Source: an uncultured Rhodospirillales bacterium (lineage in GTDB: Bacteria; Pseudomonadota; Alphaproteobacteria; Acetobacterales; Acetobacteraceae). From it: 64,000 nucleotides of DNA. The stretch is from NCBI GenBank assembly GCA_903823665.1, contig CAIJTR010000062.1, forward strand, positions 27,413-91,412. The letters run 5' to 3'. The position numbers and the translations under genes were made by a program. The stretch's first letter is position 1. Every line of letters starts with the position of its first letter. The notes beneath the pieces are model-generated. The model searched no databases, was not told the DNA's origin, and worked only from the letters and a program-made list of their open reading frames with translations. Below are positions 35,606 through 45,419 of the stretch, one piece after another.

Positions 35606-35616
35606 TCACGATTTCA

Positions 35617-36096
35617 TTAACTAACCGGAACGATTAGGACGCAAGTCGGCCCAGTAGCCAAACCGCGCGAAAAAAACGTGAAAAAAGCAAGCGGCTCTAA
35701 CAGCCAATTCCGGTTCCAGCCATAAGCGAGCACCAGCTTGTCCGGCGGACGGATCAGCGCCGCCGTCACCACCGGGATCATCACGGCAAGCCCAAATCGC
35801 GTCACATGCCGCCACAGTAACACGCGCCCCTTGGGCGTCATGAAGCCGCGATAAAGCCCATCCTCACCGCCCCATCCATCCTCGACAACACCCTGCTGCG
35901 CCTCAAACTCCAAGCCCGCATAACGTTCTTCAGTGGCCAGCCACGCCAGCAACGCGTGCCGGATCTGCGGGCAGAGATTGGCAATCACCAACAACTGCAT
36001 CAGCAGATTCCACTCCCCCGCGCTGCGCACAGCTCCGCCAATGAGGCAGAGCAGCGCCATCGGATCAGAGGTTGCGGAGGAGCGAGAGGCGGTCAT
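35617..36096 (-). CDS. Hypothetical membrane protein
   Basis: A 159-residue protein that I do not recognise. It has two or three hydrophobic segments ('EWNLLMQLLVIANLCPQI', 'FGLAVMIPVVTAALI' and 'EPLAFFTFF') with a charged central part containing 'FMTPKGRVLLWRHVTRFG'. Its stop lies eleven bases from the stop of the convergent E2-like gene. No strong Shine-Dalgarno site precedes the ATG at 36096, so the start is uncertain. The opposite-strand frame at 35933-36379 has no protein-like character. Confidence 0.6.
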   Translation of the reverse strand: MTASRSSATSDPMALLCLIGGAVRSAGEWNLLMQLLVIANLCPQIRHALLAWLATEERYAGLEFEAQQGVVEDGWGGEDGLYRGFMTPKGRVLLWRHVTRFGLAVMIPVVTAALIRPPDKLVLAYGWNRNWLLEPLAFFTFFSRGLATGPTCVLIVPVS

Positions 36097-36175
36097 CAGG
36101 TGCGGTTCCTGTGTCAGAGAACGGGTTATTCTCTATGACACAAACCAACCCATGACGCAAGATAAATTAACACAT

Positions 36176-36216
36176 CGCACCGCCGTAAGGTGCGTCGCGC
36201 CTGGGTGCCGCACCAT
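36176..36216. repeat. Hairpin repeat, copy 1 (with alternative stems)
   Basis: Bases 36186-36216 match 59755-59785 at 26 of 31 positions. Each copy can fold through GGTGCG...CGCACC. Here an extra CGCACC at 36176-36181 could pair instead with GGTGCG at 36189-36194, so two stems compete for one arm. It is in the 158-base gap between the hypothetical membrane protein and the GST-like gene. Confidence 0.5.
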
Positions 36217-36254
36217 GCTTCGCAGGGTCGCACATAGCTCAGGCACGCTTCACT

Positions 36255-36956
36255 CTACGCCCCCAAAACCGCGCGCAACGATGCCTCAATCTGCCCACCG
36301 CAATACGCATCGCCATAGTCATGCCGCGCCTTCGCCGAAAGCTTCGCCAACGCCGGCAAAGCTGAAACCCGCCGCGTAACTCCAGCCGTCAAAGGCGCTG
36401 TCTCCTCCAACATCTCGCCAATTTTGGGAAACCGCTCCGCCATCGTGGACCACAACGTCGCCGTCACCACATCGGCCAATTCCGGCCCCTTGCTGCCCAG
36501 CAAAAAACCGGCATCCGCAGTCAATCCATGCCGCCGCCCAGTCTCCTCCCAGAACGACATCCACTTCTCCAAACGCGGCACAAACTTCTCCCAACTCGCC
36601 GTCGTCCACATCGCCCGCCCGCCATCCAGCGTGATCTCATCGATCACGTCATTGGCATCATTGACGATTTTGAGCGTCATCGCGCGCATCGCATGAGAAT
36701 TCGGCATCAGGCTCAATGACTCACCCAAATACAGCAAAATCGCCGGCATCTGCGCGATGGCGAAATCCGTCTTGGTGTCGATCAGCATGGGCGGTCCCAT
36801 GAACGGCACCGGCATCAGCGAAACCGAGCCATGCATCAGGTCAGAAATCACGCCCTCACCGGCCTCGGTCCAGGTTTTCCCCGCAAACGCCAACGCCGCG
36901 CGAACGAACTGACCACGAAACGGCATGTGCCAATAGTAAAAATAGTAGTCGGCCAT
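36255..36956 (-). CDS. Glutathione S-transferase-like protein
   Basis: A 233-residue protein with the two-domain GST layout. The thioredoxin-like N terminus begins 'DYYFYYWHMPFRGQFVRAAL', where a Tyr may activate glutathione. A cis-Pro segment ('GPPMLIDTKTDFAIAQMPAI') follows in place of the usual 'VPxL...ESxAI' site. The C-terminal half is all-helical. The ATG at 36956 has GGGAG eight bases upstream; the longer frame adds 16 unconvincing residues. The atypical substrate-site sequence makes the reaction uncertain. Confidence 0.8.
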   Translation of the reverse strand: MADYYFYYWHMPFRGQFVRAALAFAGKTWTEAGEGVISDLMHGSVSLMPVPFMGPPMLIDTKTDFAIAQMPAILLYLGESLSLMPNSHAMRAMTLKIVNDANDVIDEITLDGGRAMWTTASWEKFVPRLEKWMSFWEETGRRHGLTADAGFLLGSKGPELADVVTATLWSTMAERFPKIGEMLEETAPLTAGVTRRVSALPALAKLSAKARHDYGDAYCGGQIEASLRAVLGA

Positions 36957-37076
36957 GGCACGCGCTCCCGGTCGTGATGCACCACCCGTGACCCAAGGCC
37001 ACAACGTAGTGACGTTTCACGTAACAGATAAGCCGCCACCCGATTAGCTTCGGAAAGTACTCAGACCAGCGTCTCG

Positions 37077-37904
37077 TTACGTCCGGAACAGCGGCTTGGG
37101 CATATCTTCGCGCGTCCGGTCGATCACCGTGTAACCACCACCCTGATAACGCTCAATCACCGGGTTGCCGCTCACCACACCGCTCAACTGTGCTGCAAAC
37201 CCATCAGCGGAATCCAGCGGCTCCCACCCAATCGCGGCCCGCGCGTCATCGCCCCAGAACGTGCGCGCATTGGCCGAGGCGCCCCAAATCACGCAGCTTC
37301 CCGTCGAGGGGGCCAGCGTCGCCTTCACGCACAGGCGGCACAGATCGGCATAGGACAGATACGTCGAGAGCGAGCGGTTCTCCACCGGCGCTGGGAACGA
37401 GCTGCCGATGCGCACGTTCACGTTCTCCACGCCGTGCTTGAACCAATACATCCGCCCCATCAGCTCGCCATACGCCTTCGAAAGCCCGTAATACCCATCC
37501 GGCATCAACTGGCAGTCATCATCAAGCTTGTCCGCCCGCTCGTGAAACCCAATTGCGTGATTGGAACTGGCGAACAACACCCGCGCACGCTCCCGTCGCG
37601 CCGCCTCATAAATGTGATAGAGCCCGGTGATGTTCGGCCCCAGCACCTCGCCAAACGGCTTCTCCACCGATACGCCGCCGAAATGCAAAATCATCCCGCA
37701 GCCCTCAGCCAACCGCAAAATGGCCACGCCATCCGCCAAATCCGCCTGCGTGAAACTGCATCCTGTCGGAATCGCATCCGGGAACGGCGCGATATCGGTC
37801 AGCTTCAGCGTCCAGCCGAGGCCACCGAGATAAGCGGTCAGCTGGCGGCCAAGCGCTCCGGAGGCACCGGTGAGCAGCACAGGTTTGCTGGGAATATTGG
37901 ACAT
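37077..37904 (-). CDS. NAD-dependent epimerase/dehydratase family, uronate dehydrogenase-like
   Basis: A 275-residue extended-type short-chain dehydrogenase. The nucleotide motif 'LTGASGALG' is at residues 11-19. Ser113/Ser114 in 'FASSNHAIGF' and Tyr139-x-x-x-Lys143 in 'DGYYGLSKAYGE' form the catalytic set, and this context resembles uronate dehydrogenase, which oxidises galacturonate or glucuronate to the aldaro-lactone. An AGAGG site precedes the ATG. It lies 32 bases downstream of a sugar-acid dehydratase gene on the same strand, consistent with an oxidative sugar-acid pathway. Confidence 0.82.
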   Translation of the reverse strand: MSNIPSKPVLLTGASGALGRQLTAYLGGLGWTLKLTDIAPFPDAIPTGCSFTQADLADGVAILRLAEGCGMILHFGGVSVEKPFGEVLGPNITGLYHIYEAARRERARVLFASSNHAIGFHERADKLDDDCQLMPDGYYGLSKAYGELMGRMYWFKHGVENVNVRIGSSFPAPVENRSLSTYLSYADLCRLCVKATLAPSTGSCVIWGASANARTFWGDDARAAIGWEPLDSADGFAAQLSGVVSGNPVIERYQGGGYTVIDRTREDMPKPLFRT

Positions 37905-37936
37905 GGTTGCCTCTTCTTCTTGGTTGCAGCTGACGC

Positions 37937-39694
37937 TTAGTAAATCACCGGCTCCGAAACGGGAGCCCCGAAATCGGTGCGCAGGAAGTCAAAGTCGCAC
38001 CCCTTATCGGCCTGTTGAATGTGCTTGGTAAACACCCAGCCATACCCCCGCTCAAACCGCGGCTCAGGTGCCGTCCACGCCGCCCGGCGCTCGGCCAGTT
38101 CCGCATCCGAAACCTCCATCCGAATGCTACGCGCCTCAACATCCACCGAGATGATGTCGCCGGTTTTCAGCAGCGCCAGCGGCCCGCCAATATAGGATTC
38201 TGGGGCCACATGCAGCACGCACGCGCCATACGATGTGCCGGACATCCGCGCATCCGACAGCCGCAGCATGTCGCGATGGCCCTCCTTCAGCAGCTTTTTC
38301 GGCATCGGCAACATGCCCCATTCCGGCATCCCAGGCCCCCCCTGCGGCCCCGCATTGCGCAGCACAAGCACCGTGTCCGGCGTGAACGGATAGCTCTCAT
38401 CATCCACCGCCTTCTTCATCGACGGGTAATCGTCAAACACCACGGCCGGGCCTGAATGTTTGAGGAATTTCTGATCCATCGCCGCAGGCTTTATCACGCA
38501 GCCATCCGGGGCCAGATTGCCCGTCAGCACCGCAAGCGAGCCTTGGCCATAGATCGCATTGTCCAGGCTGCGGATCACATCATCGTTGAACACCTTTGCC
38601 CCCTCGATGTTCTCGCCCAGCGTGCGCCCAGTCACGGTCAAACAATCCAGATGCAGATGCTCACGAATATTCTGCATCAGCGCACAGATGCCGCCCGCGT
38701 AGTAGAAATCCTCCATCAGATACTTGCTACCACTCGGCCGCACATTGCCAATCACGGGCACAATCCGGCTATAACGCTCAAAATCCGCAAGCCCAATATC
38801 CTGCCCGGCCCGGCGCGCCATCGCGATCAAATGAATGATCGCATTCGTCGAACAGCCCATCGCCATGGCGACTGCAATCGCGTTCTCAAACGCGGGACGA
38901 GTCTGGATTTTCTGCGGCGTCAGATCCTCCCACACCATCTCCACAATCCGCCGCCCGCATTCCGATGCCAATCGGATATGCCCCGAATCCGCCGCCGGCA
39001 TGGACGAGCCACCCGGCAACACCATGCCGACCGCCTCGGCAATCGCCGTCATGGTCGAGGCCGTGCCCATCGTCATGCAGGTGCCATAGCTGCGCGCAAT
39101 GCCCTGCTCCACGCCGAGCCATTCCTGCTCGGTGATCTTGCCCGCGCGCAGCTCGTCCCAATACTTCCAGCTATCCGAGCCGGAACCCAGCTGCTTGCCC
39201 TGGAAATTGCCCCGCAGCATCGGCCCCGCCGGCAGGAAAATGCATGGCAAATTCATGCTCGTGGCCCCCAGCAGCAGCGCCGGCGTGGTCTTGTCGCACC
39301 CACCCATCAGCACCGCGCCATCAATGGGGTGAGAGCGCAGCAGCTCCTCCGTCTCCATCGCCAGCATGTTGCGATACATCATGGTCGTCGGCTTCACGTA
39401 GCTCTCGGACACCGAAAGCGCTGGCAGTTCCACCGGAAAGCCACCCGCCATCAGAATGCCGCGCTTCACGTCATCCACGCGCTGCTTGAAATGCGCGTGG
39501 CACGGCTGCAAATCCGACCACGTGTTGATGATCGCAATCACCGGCTTGCCCGTCCATTCCTCCGGCGCGTAGCCCATCTGCATCGCACGGCTGCGATGGC
39601 CAAACGAACGCAGATCCGCCGGGCCGAACCAGCGCGCACTGCGCAAATCAGCCGGGGTTTTGCGGTGAGCGGGCGGCATGGCGGTGTCGGGCAC
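37937..39694 (-). CDS. IlvD/Edd family sugar-acid dehydratase (L-arabinonate dehydratase-like)
   Basis: A 585-residue iron-sulfur dehydratase. Cluster-ligand segments are 'LQPCHAH', 'LMGGCDKTTPALLLGA' and 'YGTCMTMGTASTM'. The pattern 'RSARWFGPADLRSFGHRSR' at the N terminus is typical of the sugar-acid subgroup (L-arabinonate, D-fuconate, D-xylonate and related dehydratases) rather than IlvD. The GTG at 39694 is chosen because AGGAG lies six bases before it. It would dehydrate an aldonate to a 2-keto-3-deoxy acid. Its neighbour, a uronate-dehydrogenase-like enzyme, could provide the acid. Confidence 0.88.
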   Translation of the reverse strand: MPDTAMPPAHRKTPADLRSARWFGPADLRSFGHRSRAMQMGYAPEEWTGKPVIAIINTWSDLQPCHAHFKQRVDDVKRGILMAGGFPVELPALSVSESYVKPTTMMYRNMLAMETEELLRSHPIDGAVLMGGCDKTTPALLLGATSMNLPCIFLPAGPMLRGNFQGKQLGSGSDSWKYWDELRAGKITEQEWLGVEQGIARSYGTCMTMGTASTMTAIAEAVGMVLPGGSSMPAADSGHIRLASECGRRIVEMVWEDLTPQKIQTRPAFENAIAVAMAMGCSTNAIIHLIAMARRAGQDIGLADFERYSRIVPVIGNVRPSGSKYLMEDFYYAGGICALMQNIREHLHLDCLTVTGRTLGENIEGAKVFNDDVIRSLDNAIYGQGSLAVLTGNLAPDGCVIKPAAMDQKFLKHSGPAVVFDDYPSMKKAVDDESYPFTPDTVLVLRNAGPQGGPGMPEWGMLPMPKKLLKEGHRDMLRLSDARMSGTSYGACVLHVAPESYIGGPLALLKTGDIISVDVEARSIRMEVSDAELAERRAAWTAPEPRFERGYGWVFTKHIQQADKGCDFDFLRTDFGAPVSEPVIY

Positions 39695-39787
39695 GATGAT
39701 CTCCTGGTCTGCGAGAGCGCTTGGACGCGCCTTGGTAGCGATCCCAAACACGCTGCCACCTTCTCACCAGGATGGAAAGACCAAACC

Positions 39788-39824
39788 CCCCACAGCGCAC
39801 ACACCATCCGCGCGCGCCGTGGGG
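39788..39824 (-). terminator. Possible terminator hairpin after the calpain-like gene
   Basis: CCCCAC...GTGGGG with an inner GCGC/GCGC pairing forms an interrupted stem. Read on the minus strand it is followed by a T-containing stretch (GGTTTGGTCTTT). It sits just beyond the stop of the protease gene and before the dehydratase gene. Confidence 0.35.
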
Positions 39825-39831
39825 CAGAAAA

Positions 39832-40713
39832 TCAGACGTGGCCGATATCAATCTCGGCAAAAACCTTGGAAAGCTGGCTCACCGGCACCATCGCAGGCTG
39901 GTCAAACCCCCACGGATTGCCCAGCTTCACCGCCGCCGAGCCACCGCTGCCCACAATTCCCTCGAACATATAGGCGTGGTTGCCCACCAGGTTGTAAGCG
40001 CTGCTGCCGCCGCCCGTTGTGTCGAACACCAGCATGTCGTTGGCGCTCACCAGACTTTGCAGCTTCGCCAGCGTCATCACCGAGCTGATCTGCGACTGGC
40101 TGACATAGCTTGCAGCCTTTCCCGTCAGCTCCTCCATCGCAATAATCGGGCTGCCGCCATAGGCGATCGAGCCATAGCCGCCACCCAAATTGGCCACCGC
40201 CTCCTCCAGCACCTGCGGCCAAATCTCCTTCACGCCGTTCAACGCCGCCTGCGTGGCCCCATTATTGACCGATGCCGTGGAGAAATGATTGTCCACGCTC
40301 ACCTGCTTGGCATAAAGCTGCGACGTGATGCTGTAGACCGCCGAGCCATTCTTGTTGGCATACAGCGTCACCGTCTCCGTGCCGTTGGAGTTGGTTTTGA
40401 TCATGTTGCTGATCGAATTGGGGCTCGTCAGCACCATCTCGCCGATGGATGAGATCAGAAAGCAATCGCCCAGCTGCCCTTGATTGAGATCAGCCACACT
40501 GATCGGCGCCGTCGTGCCGGTCTCCTGAAGATACAACGCCGTGGTGGGTGCCACCACCGCCGCAACCGCCGCCTTGGCCGCCGCGTCAAACCCCAGAAAC
40601 GACACGTCGCTGGCCACGAACACATCAGGCCCGCTCAATCCGTCCCCGATCGCGTCGCTCTGCAGAAAATTGAAGTCAGAGCCGTGATTGAACCTTGGTG
40701 CCGCGAAACTCAT
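39832..40713 (-). CDS. Calpain-family (C2) cysteine protease
   Basis: A 293-residue protein with the calpain catalytic triad in order: Cys84 in 'LNQGQLGDCFLISSIGEM', His246 in 'NLVGNHAYMFEGI' and Asn266 in 'VKLGNPWGF'. The segment 'EIWPQVLEEAVA' also matches the core of calpain protease domains. There is no EF-hand, C2 domain or N-terminal signal peptide. The ATG at 40713 has GGAG seven bases upstream; the longer frame adds only ten residues. It is downstream of exbB with an 80-base gap. Bacterial calpain homologues are scattered, and their targets are mostly unknown. Confidence 0.88.
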   Translation of the reverse strand: MSFAAPRFNHGSDFNFLQSDAIGDGLSGPDVFVASDVSFLGFDAAAKAAVAAVVAPTTALYLQETGTTAPISVADLNQGQLGDCFLISSIGEMVLTSPNSISNMIKTNSNGTETVTLYANKNGSAVYSITSQLYAKQVSVDNHFSTASVNNGATQAALNGVKEIWPQVLEEAVANLGGGYGSIAYGGSPIIAMEELTGKAASYVSQSQISSVMTLAKLQSLVSANDMLVFDTTGGGSSAYNLVGNHAYMFEGIVGSGGSAAVKLGNPWGFDQPAMVPVSQLSKVFAEIDIGHV

Positions 40714-40793
40714 GAAACATCTCCAGAAACGGTGATGTCTCAATTTCGCAGCAAAGGGTTAAAACCCCCTGAACGCCGCCCGACAAAAAGCGG

Positions 40794-41375
40794 CTAAACC
40801 GTCGTTGTGCGCAGCAAAAACCCCTTGAACATTTCGCACAGGCTCTCCGCCCGCCGGTGCAAAATATTGTGGCCCAGCAGTCCGAACAGCGCCGTGCCGA
40901 TGCCCAGCGCCGTTGCCAACAGCGCCGAGGCAATGCCCCGGCTCACCGCCGCCGGGTCGGAAATCCCACCCGATGACAGCGCGTTGAACGTGTCCATGAT
41001 GCCCAAGATCGTGCCCAACAAACCAAGCAGTGGGGCTGCGGTCACAATCGTGTCCAAAATCCACAGCCGCTGCGAAACCCGGCTGTCCACATCGATGTAA
41101 AGTGCCGCCCCCAGATCCTCCACCCCGGCACGGCCCATCGTGGCCGGCTGTTGTGCCGCCACATACTCAGCCATCGACCGGCTCAATATGTCGCTGCCTG
41201 AGAAATCCGCAGGCTTCACCGAACCGGACGCGACCACGCCCGCAATCCGCTTCGCCTTCAGGCCGAGCCAGGCATACGTCAATGCCCGCTCGATGATGAC
41301 AAAGAACAGCAGCACCAGCCCCGCATAAAGCGTGTTGATGCTGATATCGTGGAAAAGGGCGCGATCGAGTTCCAT
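40794..41375 (-). CDS. exbB: MotA/TolQ/ExbB proton channel family protein
   Basis: A 193-residue inner-membrane protein with three hydrophobic segments. The conserved core 'LDTIVTAAPLLGLLGTILGI' and 'GIASALLATALGIGTALFGL' forms the proton channel helices of ExbB/TolQ. It uses proton motive force to energise TonB. The ATG is three bases after the receptor stop, so it is co-transcribed with exbD, tonB and the receptor, although exbB more often precedes exbD. Confidence 0.92.
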   Translation of the reverse strand: MELDRALFHDISINTLYAGLVLLFFVIIERALTYAWLGLKAKRIAGVVASGSVKPADFSGSDILSRSMAEYVAAQQPATMGRAGVEDLGAALYIDVDSRVSQRLWILDTIVTAAPLLGLLGTILGIMDTFNALSSGGISDPAAVSRGIASALLATALGIGTALFGLLGHNILHRRAESLCEMFKGFLLRTTTV

Positions 41376-41378
41376 GGC

Positions 41379-43886
41379 TCAGAACGCCGAGCTCAACGTG
41401 ACCAGTGCCGCAAAGCCCTGGCCAACATAGTACGACGGTGCCGAGCCAGAGATCGTCCCACCATTGCGGCCAGTGATGTTCTTCGCCGTCGAACTCACGC
41501 TGTTCACCCCGGTCAGAACCGTCTGATCGGCGATGTTATACAGGTTGAGGCGAATTTCCGGCTTCTTGGCGTAGGAGAAATCGTCAAAGCGATAGCCGAT
41601 CCCCATGTTCACCCGGCCATAGCTGCCAACAGATTCATCGTTGGTGAACGATGAATACTGCATGCCAGTGTATTTGATGTTCAGGTTCCCGAACAAATGG
41701 CCATCATCATAATCCACACCAACAGCCGCACTGAACTGCGGCGCGTTCGGCACATACTTGCCACGTGTCGGCAGATAATCATTGATCGTCTTGCCGTTCA
41801 GGCTCGACGATGTCTGAATATCGCCATCCAGCGTCGCATGCAGATATTCCGCCGAAACATAAGGACGGAAATTGTTGATCGGACGCGTGCCCACTTCAGC
41901 GTCAATACCATAGGTGGTGGTGTTGCCCGCATTGATGTTCTGGCTGATGAACACGTTGCCGCCGGCTGGGTCAGGGATGTTCGTCTGGAACTGACGGCTC
42001 TGATAGTGATAGCCGAACACCGAAACAGCCGTGGTCAGCACGTCACCCTGATAGCGATGGCCCGCCTCGATCTGAATGGCCCGCTCCGGCTTCTGCTTGC
42101 CGCCTACCACAAACCCGTTATTCGCGGCCGTGCTGGTCAGGCTCACACTATCAAACAATGAGAAGTTCTGCGGTGTGCGAAAGCTGGTGGCCAAGCCTGC
42201 AAAGAACTGGTTCTGCGGGTTCGGCTTGTAGCTCACGCCCAGCACCGGCAGCGTCTCGGTGTCAGTCAGATTGCGATACGGCGTGATGGTCGCATACGGC
42301 CCGCTCGGCAGCTCGTTGTCACCATGGCGGCTGACAAAGGCCTGCTTCACGCCGATGTCCAGCACCAGCTTGTCACCCAGCAACGAAATCTCATCGCCAC
42401 CAAAAATGATGTTGGTGCGCGTGTTGGTGACGGTGTTGCGCTTCTCCAGCAGTTTGCCGGCATAGGCACCGCTTTTGATGACGATGTTGTTCACTTCAGC
42501 GAACGCGTCTTGCGGCGTGCCGTCCGGATTCACCAAGCTCGCCGTGCCATACTGATGGTGATACGCCGCTTCATACATATAGCCCAAGGTCAGCTTGTTG
42601 TTGTCGAGCTGATAGTTGAGCTTCGAAATGATGCCAGGACGATACGTGCGGGTGATCGACGGCGTATACAGGTTGATCTTGTCGGTGGTCGTGCCGTTGC
42701 CGTTCAAATCCTGCGTGATGCGCTGGCCGCCATAGTTGAAGCCACTCTCGCTCACCGACGAATAGCCCCCGCCGCTGCCATAGCCGTACCAGAAATACGG
42801 CGTCACATCGAGCGTCAGATTGTCACGCAGCGCGAAGGTCGAAGGTGCCGACAACACGAGGTTGTCGAACGGATTGATGCGCAGCTTGTAATAGCCGTTC
42901 GTGCCGGTGTTCTGCTTCAGCGTCGTGCCGCCCGGATTATAGACGGTGTCTTCATTGTTCTGCGGCGCGTATGGCCCGAACGCGTTGAAATTCGCCTGCG
43001 TCGGGTTGGCGTAGAAATTGTTCAGCTCGTGGTTGTACAAAGCCGAGATCGTGATCTTGCTGGCTTCACGCACATCGATCACCACCTTGGCGTCGAAATG
43101 ATCGCGCACGTCGCCGCCCGGGCCGCGCCAGTGATCGTTTTCGTAATGCGAATACGAGAAATAGCCGCGGGCCCGGCCAATCTGGCCCGTCTCCAGTCGG
43201 ATGAACTCACGCGTGGTGTGGTTCGAACCGTATGAGAAATCGACAAACCCACCAGCCTTCTTCGGCGGGTCGATGGAATAGATGTTGATCACCCCGCCGG
43301 TCGCACCAATATGCGGGCTGTCCAGATCGGTGAAGCCCTGCGCCAGCGACACCTGGCCGATATTCTCCGCATCCAGATATTCCTGCGGATACAGCGCATA
43401 GTTGCCGCTGTCATTCACCGGTGCGCCATCGATCGTCAGGCCCAGCTGGTCCGAATTGAACCCACGCACCGTGATGTTGCCGCCGTTCAGACCAAACGCG
43501 TCCGTGCTGGTCACGTTCGCACCGGGCAGAGATTCGATCAGCTGATACGGGTTTGACGTGGGCGACAGCTTGGCAATCGCATCGCGCGTCACCGTCGAAC
43601 GGCTCTTGGCCTGATCTTCCTGGATCATGTAGCCGCCACCGATATCCACCCGCGTCACTCCGGTCGAGGTCGCTTCGCCACCGGTCGATTTGATCCGGCC
43701 GATATCGGTCGGCTGGCTCGAACCAAAGCTGCCGCCCTGGCCCGCCGCCGGGGCCGATTGCGCCGGGGTTGTGGCATCGGGTGTTGCCGCAGGCGTGGCG
43801 GTTTGCGCCAGCGCGCCATACGTCAATGCGGTGCTGGCCAACAGCATGGCCGTGGCAAGCTTGCGGGGGAAAAGTCGGTATCGCAT
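41379..43886 (-). CDS. TonB-dependent outer-membrane receptor
   Basis: An 835-residue protein with a signal peptide ('LATAMLLASTALTYGALAQ'). The plug domain is at about residues 80-210 ('LIESLPGANVTSTDAFGLNG' and 'NITVRGFNSDQLGLTIDGAP'). A 22-strand barrel follows, ending in an aromatic C-terminal residue ('VTLSSAF') as needed for outer-membrane insertion. It brings a large or scarce substrate such as an iron chelate, vitamin or glycan across the outer membrane with energy from TonB. The ligand is not evident. It is flanked by its own tonB and exbB genes, so the set may be dedicated to this one receptor. Confidence 0.95.
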   Translation of the reverse strand: MRYRLFPRKLATAMLLASTALTYGALAQTATPAATPDATTPAQSAPAAGQGGSFGSSQPTDIGRIKSTGGEATSTGVTRVDIGGGYMIQEDQAKSRSTVTRDAIAKLSPTSNPYQLIESLPGANVTSTDAFGLNGGNITVRGFNSDQLGLTIDGAPVNDSGNYALYPQEYLDAENIGQVSLAQGFTDLDSPHIGATGGVINIYSIDPPKKAGGFVDFSYGSNHTTREFIRLETGQIGRARGYFSYSHYENDHWRGPGGDVRDHFDAKVVIDVREASKITISALYNHELNNFYANPTQANFNAFGPYAPQNNEDTVYNPGGTTLKQNTGTNGYYKLRINPFDNLVLSAPSTFALRDNLTLDVTPYFWYGYGSGGGYSSVSESGFNYGGQRITQDLNGNGTTTDKINLYTPSITRTYRPGIISKLNYQLDNNKLTLGYMYEAAYHHQYGTASLVNPDGTPQDAFAEVNNIVIKSGAYAGKLLEKRNTVTNTRTNIIFGGDEISLLGDKLVLDIGVKQAFVSRHGDNELPSGPYATITPYRNLTDTETLPVLGVSYKPNPQNQFFAGLATSFRTPQNFSLFDSVSLTSTAANNGFVVGGKQKPERAIQIEAGHRYQGDVLTTAVSVFGYHYQSRQFQTNIPDPAGGNVFISQNINAGNTTTYGIDAEVGTRPINNFRPYVSAEYLHATLDGDIQTSSSLNGKTINDYLPTRGKYVPNAPQFSAAVGVDYDDGHLFGNLNIKYTGMQYSSFTNDESVGSYGRVNMGIGYRFDDFSYAKKPEIRLNLYNIADQTVLTGVNSVSSTAKNITGRNGGTISGSAPSYYVGQGFAALVTLSSAF

Positions 43887-43895
43887 GGCGTGATC

Positions 43896-44864
<969 letters not shown>

Positions 44865-44868
44865 GAGA

Positions 44869-45273
44869 TTACCTCGCCTTCGCCACGATGGCGGCGTTGG
44901 TGATGCCAGCCTGCTTCAACGCGTCGAGCACATTCACCAGATTCTGAAGCTCGGTCGCGCCGTCCCCGGCGATAATCACCACCGGTGCCTGCTCCCCCGG
45001 CTGCGGCCGCAAGCGGTCCGGCAATTCGGCCAGTGTCACCGGCCTTCCGTCGAGGAAATCATTGCCGTCATGGTCAATGCTGACCATCACCTTCGTGCGA
45101 TCAACAACGCGCTGTGTCTGGCTGGAGGTCGGCGGATTGATCTTCAAACCCAACGCCGGCAACACATTGATGCTGATCAAAACAAAGAAAACCAAAAGGA
45201 ACATCATCACGTCGATCATCGGAATGATCTCGATCCTGGCCTTGCGCTCTCGTTTCTGCGGCCAGGAACGCAA
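44869..45273 (-). CDS. exbD: Biopolymer transport protein ExbD
   Basis: A 134-residue protein with one membrane span ('IIPMIDVMMFLLVFFVLISI') containing the Asp essential for proton transfer in ExbD/TolR, and a small periplasmic domain. The start is TTG at 45273 with GGAGG eight bases upstream; an in-frame stop lies two codons earlier, so no longer form is possible. It is the first gene of the exbD-tonB-receptor-exbB operon. Confidence 0.92.
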   Translation of the reverse strand: MRSWPQKRERKARIEIIPMIDVMMFLLVFFVLISINVLPALGLKINPPTSSQTQRVVDRTKVMVSIDHDGNDFLDGRPVTLAELPDRLRPQPGEQAPVVIIAGDGATELQNLVNVLDALKQAGITNAAIVAKAR

Positions 45274-45419
45274 CGGTCACGCCTCCATGCTAGGCTCCCC
45301 GTCGCACGAGGAACCCGCTCCAGTGATCAGACGTTCTGTTTCGTTCAGTTTCATTATTCAAAACAGCGAAGAAATGACGACGTTTTTGTGGCAATTTTGT
45401 TGCGCCGCAATAAGGATCG

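Noticed and set aside
35933..36379. 148-codon plus-strand frame opposite the hypothetical membrane protein and running to the GST-like gene
   Set aside because: Composition is that of a shadow frame (Arg, His, Pro, Ser), and it passes through the repeat-bearing intergenic region.
36957..37076. Short inverted repeat GTGA-CGTT-TCAC upstream of the GST-like gene
   Set aside because: Four-base arms are expected often by chance, and no regulator gene is adjacent.
45274..45419. Fur-box-like sequence before exbD (AATAATGAAACTGAAC on the minus strand)
   Set aside because: Only a partial match to the consensus, and alphaproteobacteria often use other iron regulators.
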